A stretch of DNA of 64,000 bases from Eubacterium sp. AF22-9 (GTDB taxonomy: Bacteria; Bacillota; Clostridia; Lachnospirales; Lachnospiraceae): NCBI GenBank assembly GCA_003458705.1, contig QRVH01000006.1, forward strand, positions 20,624 through 84,623, read 5' to 3'. The position numbers and the translations under genes are program-made. The notes below the pieces were generated by a model, which saw nothing but the letters and a program-made list of their open reading frames with translations, was not told the origin of the DNA and made no database searches. Positions 17,333 through 26,582 of this stretch are shown one piece after another (positions within the stretch are counted from its first letter, which is position 1; each line of letters opens with the position of its first letter).

Positions 17333-19293
17333 ATGCAGGAGTTAAAGAGAGTTATTAATTATAAGAAGCTGATATTGATAGCTGTAATTGTGCTTGTCAA
17401 CATAATATTTTTCCTGTATGCCAACAAACCGGTAACTGATGAGGGGATTCTTGATTCAGAGAAGAATACACATACAAGATATCTGGAGGAGTATTCGGAC
17501 AGTGTTAATTCAGTAATTGACAATGCGGACAAATTAAAGAAATACAGTATATTTACAAAGGCGGGGTCATTCTCATATGCCAACATTCTGCAGACGGCAG
17601 ATGATTTCAGGCGGGTTGCTGATGTAAATGTATTCGATGATGAGTATAAAGGGGTAAAGAATTTTACAGGATATTATTATCAGTATTTCTTCTCAATGGC
17701 ATTAATGCTGATTGTGATATACGACCTGTTCGCACAGAGAGACAACGGAATGTGGCAGCTTACATATGGAAGTTCTAAAGGGCGTGTCATTCTTGCAATA
17801 AAACAGACTGGCGTAATAGCCGTGGCTGCGGTGCTTGTCCACACGGTAATGTACTGGACAACATTTATCGCGGCAATGATACAGAGCGGCGGTTTTAAGG
17901 ACTTAGCCAATCCGATACAGAATATTGATACATTTGCAAAATTCACATATCCATGGAGCAAGATACAATATATAATGGTTTTATACGTTATATCACTGAT
18001 GTGCATAATGGCACTTGCACTGATAATATGGTCGGTGTTCGTCTTGTTTAGAAACCGCAATCTGGCTATGGTTGTATTTCTGATATTTGCAGCGGTTGAG
18101 CAGTTTATATATTCGCATATTGATATTCACAGCATATGGAACGGGCTTCACTACATTAATATAATCAGCATAGTTAATATTAATGCTACATTTTCATCAT
18201 ACAGGAACTGGGGCGTTGGAACATTTGTGTTCCCTGTGTTCTCGGCGAGTCTGTTCGTGCTTATAATCATTACATGTATAATGACTTATATTGCGATAAA
18301 TGTGTTCGCAGTAATGAAGCCTTACAAGAACGCATCACTGATAGCAAGGCTTACAGACCGCATATCAGCGGGATATCAGAAAATCCTTTTTAAGTTTCCT
18401 GATATGGTTAAGGAGATTCATAAGCTTGTATTTTCTAATAAATGTGTCTGGGTGATAGCTGCGATGTTCGTAGTTTCGGCATATGTGTGTTCATCAGGAC
18501 AGTACTATTATACTGATGATAATAAGCATATGGATAAGGAGTATGCACAGCATGGAGGTGCGGATTATACATATTTTCAGGATTATCTTGATGAACTGCA
18601 GAAGAAATATGAAGCAGTCGAAGAGGAGATAGCTAAATATGTTGGAGAGTCATACGAGAATGTCGACCCGGTTATGTTCATGAATCTTAAGCAGAGAGAA
18701 CAGCAGATAGTAAAAGAACAAAAACGAGCGCAGGAGTATGTAGATAAGATTGAATATATCGGACATATCAAAGATGATTATGGTACGCAGGCGTGGTTCA
18801 TATCAGACAGGGGATATGAGGTTATCTTAGGTGACAAGGGATTATACCGCAGAATTATGATTACATTGGCACTGATTAGTGGTATAATGATTATATCAGC
18901 AGGCAGTGAACGTATAGAATATAAGTCAGGAATGATTCTGTTAGAGAGAAGTTCTGCAGATGGACGAAGGAAGATAGTAAGAGATAAATATATTGCCAAT
19001 ATTATATTAACTGCAGCGTTAGCAGTTGTGATTCATGGGATGGAATTAATATGGCTTAGGAATATTTACGCATGCCGTATCTTAATGCACCGGTAGTAAG
19101 TCTTACATTTATGGGAAATGTATTGGAAAGTGGAGCAGGCAGTATCGGGGTTATCAAAAGTCTTATACTTCATGCATCGGTAGGACAATTCATGATTGTA
19201 CGTTACATGGCAGAGTTAGCAGCTGAGCTTATTATTATGCTGGTTATGATGAAGGTTGGAAAATCATTAGGAAAGAGAAGGCACAGGGTATGA
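17333..19293 (+). CDS. ABC-2 type permease, reading frame interrupted near 19070
   Basis: The main frame (17333-19096) gives a polytopic protein with an N-terminal helix, a large extracytoplasmic domain (about 30-115), a group of helices, a second soluble stretch with coiled-coil character (about 400-480) and further helices. At 19069-19071 the frame shifts: restoring one base (TACGGCATG) joins it to MPYLNAPVVSLTFMGN, which continues to 19293 with two more helices. The repaired protein is about 653 residues. The last four bases overlap the start of the ATPase gene. Together they form an export ABC system of unknown substrate. Confidence 0.75.
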
Positions 19294-20207
19294 AATTAGA
19301 GGTAAGGAATTTAAAGAAAACTTATGGTACGGTTCAGGCACTGAAGGGGATTAATTATACATTTACACCGGGAGTATATGGTATTCTTGGTGCTAATGGA
19401 GCCGGCAAGAGTACTATGATTAATCTTATCACAGATAATGTATCGAGAGATAAGATGAATGGTGGAAGTATTCTTTTTGGCGAGGACAGTGCAGAGGAAG
19501 ATATATTAAAGCTTGGCAAACAGTTCAGGGGATTGGTTGGCTACATGCCGCAGCAGCAGGGATTTTATGAAGATTTCTCACCTAAAGCATTTCTTAAATA
19601 TATGGCAGAGATTAAGGGAGTTAAGAAGATTAAGACGACTGATGAGAATGGTAATGAGGTTGTTAAGACTGTCAACCAGCAGATAGACGAGCTGCTAGAG
19701 GTAGTTAATCTTACTAAGGTTGCATATAAGAAAATTGGAGGATTTTCAGGAGGAATGAAGCAGAGAGTGCTGCTTGCACAGGCACTTCTTGGTAATCCTA
19801 AGATTCTTATACTTGATGAGCCGACAGCCGGACTTGACCCGAAAGAGAGAATTTCAATCAGAAATTATATAGCAGAGCTGTCTAAGGACAAGATAATTCT
19901 CTTTGCAACGCATGTTGTAAGTGATATTGAATGTATTGCTGATAAGGTACTGCTTCTAAAGAGCGGAGAGATAATTGCGACAGGAACACCGGTTGAGCTT
20001 ATTGAGAGCATGGCTGGAAAAGTTGGAGAGATAACATGCACGCTTGACGAGGTAGGTGAGCTTCAGAAGGAATATAAGATTGGCAATATCAGACAGAGAA
20101 AGAATGGCCTTGCATTAAGAGTTGTAGGTGACGAGCTTCCACAAGAGGCAGTAAAAGTTGGAGATAATATTGACCTGGAGGATGTATATCTGTATTATTT
20201 TGAATAA
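19290..20207 (+). CDS. ABC transporter ATP-binding protein
   Basis: A complete ABC ATPase of 305 residues. Walker A GANGAGKST, signature FSGGMKQR, Walker B ILILDEPTAGLDP and the H-loop FATHVVSD are present and in order. A C-terminal 70-residue extension is typical of ABC-2 drug or lantibiotic-type exporters. ATG overlaps the end of the permease gene. It should power the neighbouring permease. Confidence 0.93.
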   Translation: MKLEVRNLKKTYGTVQALKGINYTFTPGVYGILGANGAGKSTMINLITDNVSRDKMNGGSILFGEDSAEEDILKLGKQFRGLVGYMPQQQGFYEDFSPKAFLKYMAEIKGVKKIKTTDENGNEVVKTVNQQIDELLEVVNLTKVAYKKIGGFSGGMKQRVLLAQALLGNPKILILDEPTAGLDPKERISIRNYIAELSKDKIILFATHVVSDIECIADKVLLLKSGEIIATGTPVELIESMAGKVGEITCTLDEVGELQKEYKIGNIRQRKNGLALRVVGDELPQEAVKVGDNIDLEDVYLYYFE

Positions 20208-20212
20208 CATTA

Positions 20213-20272
20213 ACAATACACTGGTTATCGGACAGGCTGTCAGGTCAGCTTATTCGGAAACCAGTGTGTTGT
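20213..20272 (+). terminator. Hairpin after the ABC cluster
   Basis: ACAATACACTGGTT pairs with AACCAGTGTGTTGT (one G-U), with an inner GACAGGCTGTC hairpin. The U tract is weak, so termination may be partial. Confidence 0.45.
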
Positions 20273-20291
20273 ATTATAAGGGAGAAGTATC

Positions 20292-20861
20292 ATGGAACTT
20301 ATTAAGGGAAGACCTGCTGATGAAACAGGAAGATTAGAAAAAGAAATCAGAGTATATGATTTATTGGACAAGCTTGGAATGGAGTATTACAGAACCGACC
20401 ATGAGCCTGCTACAACAATGGAAGTGTGTAATGACATAGATAAGATTCTGGACACACTTATATGTAAGAATCTTTTCTTATGTAACAGACAGAAGACGAA
20501 TTTTTATATGCTTATGATGCCTGGTGACAAGCCATTTAAAACAAAGGATCTGAGCAAGCAGATTAATTCAGCGAGACTTTCATTTGCAGATGAATCATAT
20601 ATGGAGGAATTTCTTGATATAACACCGGGTTCGGTATCCATAATGGGACTTATGAATGATACGGACAACCATGTGCAGTTACTGATGGACAAGGAAGTGG
20701 TTGAGGGGAACACTCTCGGCTGCCATCCATGCATCAACACATCAAGCCTTAAGTTAAAGACTAAAGAAGTGATGGAGAAGTTTTTGCCAGCAGTCCACCA
20801 TGAAGCGGTGATAGTTGAGCTTCCGAGGTATGAAGAACATAAAGATGACGAACAGGGATAA
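20292..20861 (+). CDS. ProX-like prolyl-tRNA editing domain protein
   Basis: A stand-alone YbaK/ProX-family editing domain of 189 residues. These enzymes hydrolyse mischarged Ala-tRNA(Pro) or related species in trans. Visible features are the conserved lysine-containing KNLFLCNRQKTNFYMLMMPGDK block, SFADESYMEEFL, TPGSVSIMGLMND and GCHPCINTSSLKL. GGAG precedes the ATG. It is followed directly by a terminator. Confidence 0.85.
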   Translation: MELIKGRPADETGRLEKEIRVYDLLDKLGMEYYRTDHEPATTMEVCNDIDKILDTLICKNLFLCNRQKTNFYMLMMPGDKPFKTKDLSKQINSARLSFADESYMEEFLDITPGSVSIMGLMNDTDNHVQLLMDKEVVEGNTLGCHPCINTSSLKLKTKEVMEKFLPAVHHEAVIVELPRYEEHKDDEQG

Positions 20862-20879
20862 TATGTAGAGATATGTTTT

Positions 20880-20916
20880 AGGCAGCTTCTGCAGGGATTG
20901 TGGAGGCTGTCTTTTT
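20880..20916 (+). terminator. Intrinsic terminator
   Basis: AGGCAGCTTC pairs with GGAGGCTGTC (with G-U pairs), followed by TTTTT. Confidence 0.6.
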
Positions 20917-20986
20917 GGTGCGTGAGGTGTTGCTTATTTTGTGAGGGGTGTTGCTGGTGCAGCGTGTTGTAGTGTGCTGCAGCGGG

Positions 20987-21105
20987 AAAGACCTACGCAA
21001 ACTGCATAATATGCAGAATGAGTGGGTCGAAATTATGAGAGAATGACGTGGAGGAGCGAGAAAAACCCACTAATCAAGCTAAAACAGTAGAGATAGTAGG
21101 TCTTT
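20987..21105. repeat. Inverted-repeat element with nested third copy (R3) of the dispersed repeat
   Basis: Outer arms AAAGACCTAC (20987-20996) and GTAGGTCTTT (21096-21105) are exact inverted repeats. Inside, 21020-21073 repeats the landmarks GGGTC, ACGTG and AAAAACCCACTAA seen at 10903-11053. A small CTGCATAATATGCAG hairpin lies at 21002-21016. No gene is present between 20862 and the SRP RNA. Confidence 0.5.
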
Positions 21106-21136
21106 GCGAGCTGCTCGCGATTCAATGCTTCACACC

Positions 21137-21166
21137 TTGACAACAGGCATATGTAACAAGTATAAT
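21137..21166 (+). promoter_or_regulatory. Promoter of the SRP RNA gene
   Basis: Perfect TTGACA (21137-21142) and TATAAT (21161-21166) hexamers with an 18-base spacer. Start expected near 21172. Confidence 0.8.
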
Positions 21167-21171
21167 TGAAA

Positions 21172-21441
21172 TACCGTGCAGCCGGGGTAGTAGCGGCACC
21201 TTGAACCTGCAATCCGCTATAGCAGGGGTGATGTTCGGCAGAGGGCTGATGTTTATGGAGCAGCCCGGTGTAAGTGGTGTTGACATTTGGGTCTTTCACG
21301 ACGGAAATCCACGAACCATGTCAGGTCAGGAATGAAGCAGCATTAAGTGGAAGCTTCCGGGTGTTGAAAGGGTGCCTGGATCGAGCTAACTGCATCGGTA
21401 ACGTCTGTGGACAGAAGTTCGAAGCCGGACGCACGGCTTTT
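21172..21441 (+). ncRNA. ffs: Signal recognition particle RNA (large Firmicutes type)
   Basis: About 270 bases. The ends pair (CCGTGC near 21174 with GCACGG near 21431), as in the Alu domain of Bacillus-type SRP RNA. The domain IV region GTCAGGTCAGGAATGAAGCAGC (split here as GTCAGGTCAGG and AATGAAGCAGC) near 21318-21339 is the Ffh-binding hairpin with its asymmetric loop. The RNA pairs with Ffh to target membrane proteins co-translationally. It has its own consensus promoter and lies upstream of dnaX, a standard Firmicutes position. Confidence 0.92.
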
Positions 21442-21550
21442 GTTATTAAAATGTTACTCGTCGCAGCTAATTTAGGAATGTCAGGCAGATTCGTCATGCT
21501 TGCATGTAAGAAACTGTATGATATTCCTAAATTATCCTGCGAAGCAGGAA

Positions 21551-21629
21551 CTTAACCGACATAAGTAAAACATAAGCTGCGAAGCAGCGGCAGACGCCGG
21601 AGGCGGATGGTTTTACGCATGAGGTTAAG
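21551..21629 (+). ncRNA. Compact structured element between SRP RNA and dnaX
   Basis: CTTAACC (21551-21557) pairs with GGTTAAG (21623-21629), and GTAAAAC (21565-21571) with GTTTTAC (21610-21616). These enclose two perfect small hairpins, GCTGC-GAA-GCAGC (21576-21588) and CGCC-GGA-GGCG (21595-21605). The result is a three-way junction ending 37 bases before the dnaX start. No known RNA family is recognised. It could be a dnaX leader element or a mobile repeat. Confidence 0.4.
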
Positions 21630-21666
21630 GGCTGCGAAAGTAAAGACAGCGCAGAGGGAGGTAACC

Positions 21667-23292
21667 ATGTCATATCAGGCTTTATACAGAAAATGGCGTC
21701 CAGACAATTTTAATGATGTCAAGGGACAGGATACAATAGTAACGACTCTGCGAAATCAGATTAATGCAGACAGGATAGGTCATGCATACCTGTTTTGTGG
21801 AACGAGAGGAACTGGTAAAACATCAGTTGCCAAGATATTTGCGAAGGCAGTTAATTGTGAGCATCCGGTTGATGGCAATCCTTGTGGGGAGTGTCCGACA
21901 TGCAAGGCGATTGCGGCTGGAACAAGCATGAATGTAATAGAGATAGATGCGGCATCTAACAATGGTGTCGATAATATAAGACAGATAAGAGAAGAAGTAC
22001 AGTACTCACCGACAGAAGGAAGATTCAAAGTCTATATAATTGATGAGGTTCATATGCTTTCTATAGGAGCGTTCAATGCACTGTTAAAGACATTGGAAGA
22101 ACCTCCTGCATATGTAATATTTATATTGGCTACTACAGAAGTGGCGAAGATTCCTATTACAATCCTTTCAAGATGTCAGAGATATGACTTCCATAGGATA
22201 ACAATAGAGACAATTGCAGGTAGACTGTCAGAACTTATGAAGGCGGAGGGACTGAATGTAGAGGATAAGGCAATAAAATATGTTGCCAAAGCTGCAGATG
22301 GTTCTATGCGAGATGCGTTAAGTCTGTTAGACCAGTGTCTGGCATTCTATCTGGGGAAAGACCTTAAGTATGAAAATGTATTAGATGTTCTTGGGGCAGT
22401 TGACACGGCGGTATTTAGTAAAATGCTTTCAACAATCCTGTCAGGAGATGTTGCTGTGTGCATGTCACTTATGGAAGACCTGATAATGCAGGGAAGAGAC
22501 CTTTCACAATTTGTTACAGATTTTATATGGTATCTTAGAAATCTGCTTCTTATTAAGACAACCAAAGATGCAGAAAGAATTGAAGACGTAATAGAAGTAT
22601 CAGCAGATAATCTTGAAGACCTGAAGAAAGATGCACAGAATGTAGATATAGATACACTTATGTATTATATAAGAGTGTTGTCAGAATTATCGAATGACCT
22701 GAAGTTTTCTACACAGAAAAGAGTTAAGACAGAGATAACATTTATAAAGCTGATGCGCCCGGCAATGGATAACAGTCAGGATATTGGCGATGTTGTAAGC
22801 CGTGTGACAATGCTTGAAGGGCAGTTACAGAAAGTACTTGATGATATTAAAAGCGGTAAACTTGTAAGCACAGCAGGTATGGCGGGAGGCCAGGCAGCAG
22901 TACAGCAGCAGACACCAAAGAAGCCTGTAGTTAAGCGTGTATATGATGCTGTTCCGGAAGATGTTAAGGCAATTGCGGCAGGCTGGAAGGATATCATAGC
23001 AACGATAGATGACCCGGTTAATCAGACATTTTTACAGGCTGCACATGTTACATTAGCAGAAGATGGAATTAGTCTTGAAATTATGGTAGAATCACTTAGT
23101 GCCTATAATTCACTCAGCAGACAGGAAGTTATGGAGAGCATAGAGAATGTAATTGAGGAGAGAACAGGAGTAAGGGTTTCAATTAAAGTGACTAAGCTTA
23201 ACGATGATGAGGATTTCCACAGCAGATTTGTGGATCTTAAGGAACTCGTAGGCATAGATATAGAAGTAGATGATAAGGAGGAACTTATATAA
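21667..23292 (+). CDS. dnaX: DNA polymerase III subunits gamma/tau
   Basis: The clamp-loader ATPase of the replicative polymerase. ATG 21667 follows GGGAGGTAACC; the open frame begins at 21607 inside the structured leader. Walker [10 protein letters not shown], the four-cysteine zinc module ([17 protein letters not shown]), Walker B with DEVHMLS, and the sensor region [20 protein letters not shown] are all present. 541 residues. The stop overlaps the ybaB start (TAATG), so dnaX-ybaB-recR is a coupled operon. Confidence 0.96.
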   Translation: MSYQALYRKWRPDNFNDVKGQDTIVTTLRNQINADRIGHAYLFCGTRGTGKTSVAKIFAKAVNCEHPVDGNPCGECPTCKAIAAGTSMNVIEIDAASNNGVDNIRQIREEVQYSPTEGRFKVYIIDEVHMLSIGAFNALLKTLEEPPAYVIFILATTEVAKIPITILSRCQRYDFHRITIETIAGRLSELMKAEGLNVEDKAIKYVAKAADGSMRDALSLLDQCLAFYLGKDLKYENVLDVLGAVDTAVFSKMLSTILSGDVAVCMSLMEDLIMQGRDLSQFVTDFIWYLRNLLLIKTTKDAERIEDVIEVSADNLEDLKKDAQNVDIDTLMYYIRVLSELSNDLKFSTQKRVKTEITFIKLMRPAMDNSQDIGDVVSRVTMLEGQLQKVLDDIKSGKLVSTAGMAGGQAAVQQQTPKKPVVKRVYDAVPEDVKAIAAGWKDIIATIDDPVNQTFLQAAHVTLAEDGISLEIMVESLSAYNSLSRQEVMESIENVIEERTGVRVSIKVTKLNDDEDFHSRFVDLKELVGIDIEVDDKEELI

Positions 23293-23642
23293 TGGCTAAA
23301 AGAGGTGGTTTTCCAGGAGGAATGCCTGGTAATATGAATAATCTGATGAAGCAGGCACAGAGAATGCAGCGTCAGATGGAGGAGCAGCAGGCAGAGCTTG
23401 AGAATAAGGAATTCAGTGCGACAGCAGGCGGCGGAGTAGTTGAGGTAACTGTTACAGGTAAGAGAGAAGTATCTAAGGTTAAGATTGACCCTGAAGCAGT
23501 TGATCCAGATGATGTAGAGATGCTTGAGGATTTAATCGTAGCAGCTACTAATGAAGCTTTAAGAAAATGCGAAGAAGAGTCACAGGCACAGATGGCTAAG
23601 ATTACTGGAGGACTTGGAGGATTAGGCGGAGGCTTATTCTAA
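23292..23642 (+). CDS. ybaB: YbaB/EbfC family nucleoid-associated protein
   Basis: A 116-residue DNA-binding protein of the YbaB/EbfC family. Glycine/methionine-rich N-terminus ([20 protein letters not shown]), the central [16 protein letters not shown] strand region and a glycine-rich tail are typical. The position between dnaX and recR is conserved across bacteria, and overlapping stop/start codons join all three genes. Confidence 0.94.
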   Translation: MAKRGGFPGGMPGNMNNLMKQAQRMQRQMEEQQAELENKEFSATAGGGVVEVTVTGKREVSKVKIDPEAVDPDDVEMLEDLIVAATNEALRKCEEESQAQMAKITGGLGGLGGGLF

Positions 23643-24238
23643 TGGACATCTACAGTGGTCATATTAACAGATTAATTGAAGAATTGTCGAGATTACCAGG
23701 GGTTGGGGCGAAGAGCGCCCAGCGCCTGGCATTTCACATTATAAACATGCCTGAGTCCGAGGTTAAGAGCCTTGCAGATACAATGATTGATGCAAAGCAG
23801 CATATCCACTACTGTAAGGAGTGTTTTACACTTACAGATGAAGAACTTTGTCCAATATGCCGAGACCAGAAAAGAGATCATAAGACTATTATGGTAGTAG
23901 AACAGACAAGAGATATGGCGGCATATGAAAAGACAGGAAAGTATGAGGGGGTATATCATGTCCTTCATGGTGCAATAAGCCCGATGCTTGGAATTGGACC
24001 GGCTGATATCAAGTTAAAGGAGCTTATGGTAAGACTTCAGGGAGATGTTAATGAGGTTATCATTGCAACCAATTCTAATCTTGAGGGTGAGACAACAGCA
24101 ATGTACATAAGCAAAATGATAAAGCCAACAGGAATTAAAGTGACAAGAATTGCAAGCGGAGTACCTGTAGGCGGGGATCTTGAATATATCGATGAGGTTA
24201 CACTTTTAAGAGCGTTAGATGGAAGAACCGAGCTTTAA
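23642..24238 (+). CDS. recR: Recombination protein RecR
   Basis: RecR forms a ring with RecO that loads RecA at gapped DNA. The helix-hairpin-helix ([18 protein letters not shown]), the four-cysteine zinc finger (CKECF and CPICRD) and the Toprim domain ([12 protein letters not shown]) appear in order in 198 residues, the normal length. The start overlaps the ybaB stop. Confidence 0.96.
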   Translation: MDIYSGHINRLIEELSRLPGVGAKSAQRLAFHIINMPESEVKSLADTMIDAKQHIHYCKECFTLTDEELCPICRDQKRDHKTIMVVEQTRDMAAYEKTGKYEGVYHVLHGAISPMLGIGPADIKLKELMVRLQGDVNEVIIATNSNLEGETTAMYISKMIKPTGIKVTRIASGVPVGGDLEYIDEVTLLRALDGRTEL

Positions 24239-24289
24239 CATTCGGATAAGAACTGGTGTTTAAGAACAAGATTAAAAGCTGAGTTGTAG

Positions 24290-24320
24290 GATTAGTGCCT
24301 GAGCGCACCAGACACTAATC
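24290..24320 (+). other. Hairpin upstream of the SMC-like operon
   Basis: GATTAGTG (24290-24297) pairs with CACTAATC (24313-24320). No U tract follows, so it is not a typical terminator. It lies in the 108-base gap between recR and jetA. Confidence 0.3.
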
Positions 24321-24346
24321 AATATGTGTAAAATGAGTGCGCAGAA

Positions 24347-25876
24347 ATGAAGAATACTATGGCAGAGAATATGACAGGTGATATCATATCGGATCACCGT
24401 GAGCGAATGCTTAATCTGAAGAAATATTATCCATTCTTCAGATTAATAGATACATCATTTTCTAATTTCAAGGACGGCAAGTACGAAATCCTTGATATGG
24501 GCTATATAGTTATGGCAGTTCTCCGTTTCTTTATAGAGGAGAATAACTTTAAGGAAAAAGATGTTACATATCCCGAATATCTTGATTTCTTAAGGCTGAT
24601 ACTTAAGAGAGATTTCGGGCTTGATTTGAATGAACAGGACAGCAAAGATATTGCTGATTATATATTTGACAAGATAAAGAATGATGGCAGACCATTTGAA
24701 TTCTCGTATTTTGACCCGGTGGACAGGAAAAAGAGAGTCTCAAGAATGAAGATAATCGAAAGCTCGATAAGGGACAATACAGTGTGGTATTCGATAAGCC
24801 CTGATGCTATTGAATTCTATCTTGATACGAAGGAAATCAAGGACGAGAGCAGGATAAGCGTATCACAGCTCCTTCTTGAAAAAATGATTAATTCACAGAA
24901 CTTCCGTGGCGGAGTTGAAGTCGTTGAAAGAATCAACGAAGAGGTCAATCGTCTTAAGTTAAAGAAGAATGAGGTCATGACAATACTGTCGGGTGATGTA
25001 TTTGCAGGAATAGAGGCTTATGAGGAATTCGTCAAAACAGGAATGAAATGGTTTGATGATGAGGAAAAGCTTTTTAAGAAGAACCGTGACCTTATTGCGA
25101 AATCAATCGAGAAGCTTAATGCGTCAGGCAGCACAGGCGAAGGCTATTACAGGACGATGAACGAGATATACAGCCTTGAGATACAGCTTAAGCAGGCGAT
25201 GAACAGGCACAGTGAGCTGTTAAAGGATTGTACAGAAATGCAGAAAATGACCGATGATGCAATAAGACGCGCGAAGCTTGGCAGATTAAGAAGCCATATG
25301 GATTTCACATCGGCACTTTCAGATATGATTAAGAGGGACAATGCAGATATATTAGTCACAATGTTAAGTCCGCTTCTAAAGCCGAACATAAGAAAGACAT
25401 TTGACCTGATAAGCATTGATGACGCGCTTATGGTGAAGCCTCCAAGATATGAGGAGAAAGAACTTATAAGCAATGAAAGACCGGAAGATATCGAGTTTGA
25501 AGATGAGATTGAGGAGAAGAGAATTAAGGATAATTACATATTCCTTATGAAAAATCTTGTTGCGTGTTTGAAAAAATCGGACATTATAACTCTCGGTCAG
25601 TTTGCAGACGCAATGAAGAGAGCGTATGGAGAGCAGGTTTTAAGAAATGCGGATTTTTTCTCTTTCTTTGTCAATCTGTGTCAGAAGGATGAATACCAGC
25701 TTGGCGGTGATGCAGGGGAAGATACATTTCTTGATGCATACTTAGAGGAAGGCTTTAAGGATTCGGAAAGCTTTACATTTGTAATAAGAAAAGGGCTTGA
25801 CGATCAGGTTACATTGTCGGATAACTGCGTGATGGCAGATGTTGAATTTGTACGAAAGGAAGCACATGGAGAATAG
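24347..25876 (+). CDS. JetA-like subunit of a Wadjet/MksBEF-type SMC system (DUF5716-like)
   Basis: A 509-residue protein. N-terminal MLNLKKYYPFFRLIDTSFSNFKDGKYEILDMGYIVMAVLRFFIEEN looks like a winged-helix kleisin N-domain; a long charged helical middle (about 185-320) follows, then a second folded part ending in FVIRKGLDDQVTLSDNC. By order and size it corresponds to the kleisin-like JetA/MksF subunit that bridges the SMC dimer. Family assignment is from memory of the Firmicutes Wadjet JetA family and needs a profile search. The start is uncertain: no strong ribosome site, and an alternative ATG is at 24359. Its 3' end overlaps the next gene by 11 bases. Confidence 0.68.
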   Translation: MKNTMAENMTGDIISDHRERMLNLKKYYPFFRLIDTSFSNFKDGKYEILDMGYIVMAVLRFFIEENNFKEKDVTYPEYLDFLRLILKRDFGLDLNEQDSKDIADYIFDKIKNDGRPFEFSYFDPVDRKKRVSRMKIIESSIRDNTVWYSISPDAIEFYLDTKEIKDESRISVSQLLLEKMINSQNFRGGVEVVERINEEVNRLKLKKNEVMTILSGDVFAGIEAYEEFVKTGMKWFDDEEKLFKKNRDLIAKSIEKLNASGSTGEGYYRTMNEIYSLEIQLKQAMNRHSELLKDCTEMQKMTDDAIRRAKLGRLRSHMDFTSALSDMIKRDNADILVTMLSPLLKPNIRKTFDLISIDDALMVKPPRYEEKELISNERPEDIEFEDEIEEKRIKDNYIFLMKNLVACLKKSDIITLGQFADAMKRAYGEQVLRNADFFSFFVNLCQKDEYQLGGDAGEDTFLDAYLEEGFKDSESFTFVIRKGLDDQVTLSDNCVMADVEFVRKEAHGE

Positions 25877-26582
25877 AAATCTAGATAAGGCGCTGGACAT
25901 AGTTTCTAAGCTTATCACAGGGGAAAATGTGTCTGAGAGAGGCGCAAATGCGGCTCTTTATCAGGAATACAATAATAACGCAGAAGTATATGACATCGTT
26001 CATATGTCTTTAAAGAAATTTAATCTTAACATATACGAATATAATAACGGATTGTATGTGAGCGCAGGTGATAACAACAAGGTGTTCGGATATTCCAATG
26101 AGGAATTAAGAAATGTACTTGGCTTAAGGGTTAATAAAGAGTTATATCTTGCGTATTTCATAATCTACAATATCATAACAGAGTTTTATTCAGATACAAT
26201 GAGTTCTACTTATGCTGAGTTCATAAGACTTGAGGACATCATTAAAAATGTTGATAAGACAACAGGCGGTATTGTCGATAAGAGCGCAGGGCTTGTGCTT
26301 GATGAGGTTGAGGAGAACAGCTTTAAGCAGATAGCACTTACATGGGACGAGCTTCCGGTGACAACAGTAGAAGATCAGACAGGAGCGAGAGCAGCAAGAA
26401 ATTCCAAGTCGGGTATGGTAAAGCTTGTGCTTAATTTCTGCGTTGCGCAGGAACTTTTAGTTGAGAGTCAGGACAGATATTATCCGACAGACAGATTCAG
26501 AAGTCTTATAGAGAATTATTTTGATGATTACAGAGGACGATTTGCCGAACTTATGAATGGAGGACGCGATGCCACAGATTAA
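25866..26582 (+). CDS. JetB-like subunit (DUF6063-like, KITE role)
   Basis: ATG 25866 follows AAAGGAAG inside the end of the jetA-like gene; the open frame begins at 25839. The 238-residue protein (MENRNLDKALDIVSKLITGE) looks all alpha with tandem winged-helix character, including YEYNNGLYVSAGDNNKVFGYSNEEL and a C-terminal FCVAQELLVESQDRYYPTDRF. It fits the JetB/MksE KITE subunit that binds the kleisin. It overlaps the SMC gene by 14 bases, so subunit stoichiometry is probably set by translational coupling. Confidence 0.65.
   Translation: MENRNLDKALDIVSKLITGENVSERGANAALYQEYNNNAEVYDIVHMSLKKFNLNIYEYNNGLYVSAGDNNKVFGYSNEELRNVLGLRVNKELYLAYFIIYNIITEFYSDTMSSTYAEFIRLEDIIKNVDKTTGGIVDKSAGLVLDEVEENSFKQIALTWDELPVTTVEDQTGARAARNSKSGMVKLVLNFCVAQELLVESQDRYYPTDRFRSLIENYFDDYRGRFAELMNGGRDATD

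Noticed and set aside
21274..21555. ORF of 93 codons in the ffs region
   Set aside because: It lies within the SRP RNA, which explains the sequence fully; there is no ribosome site.
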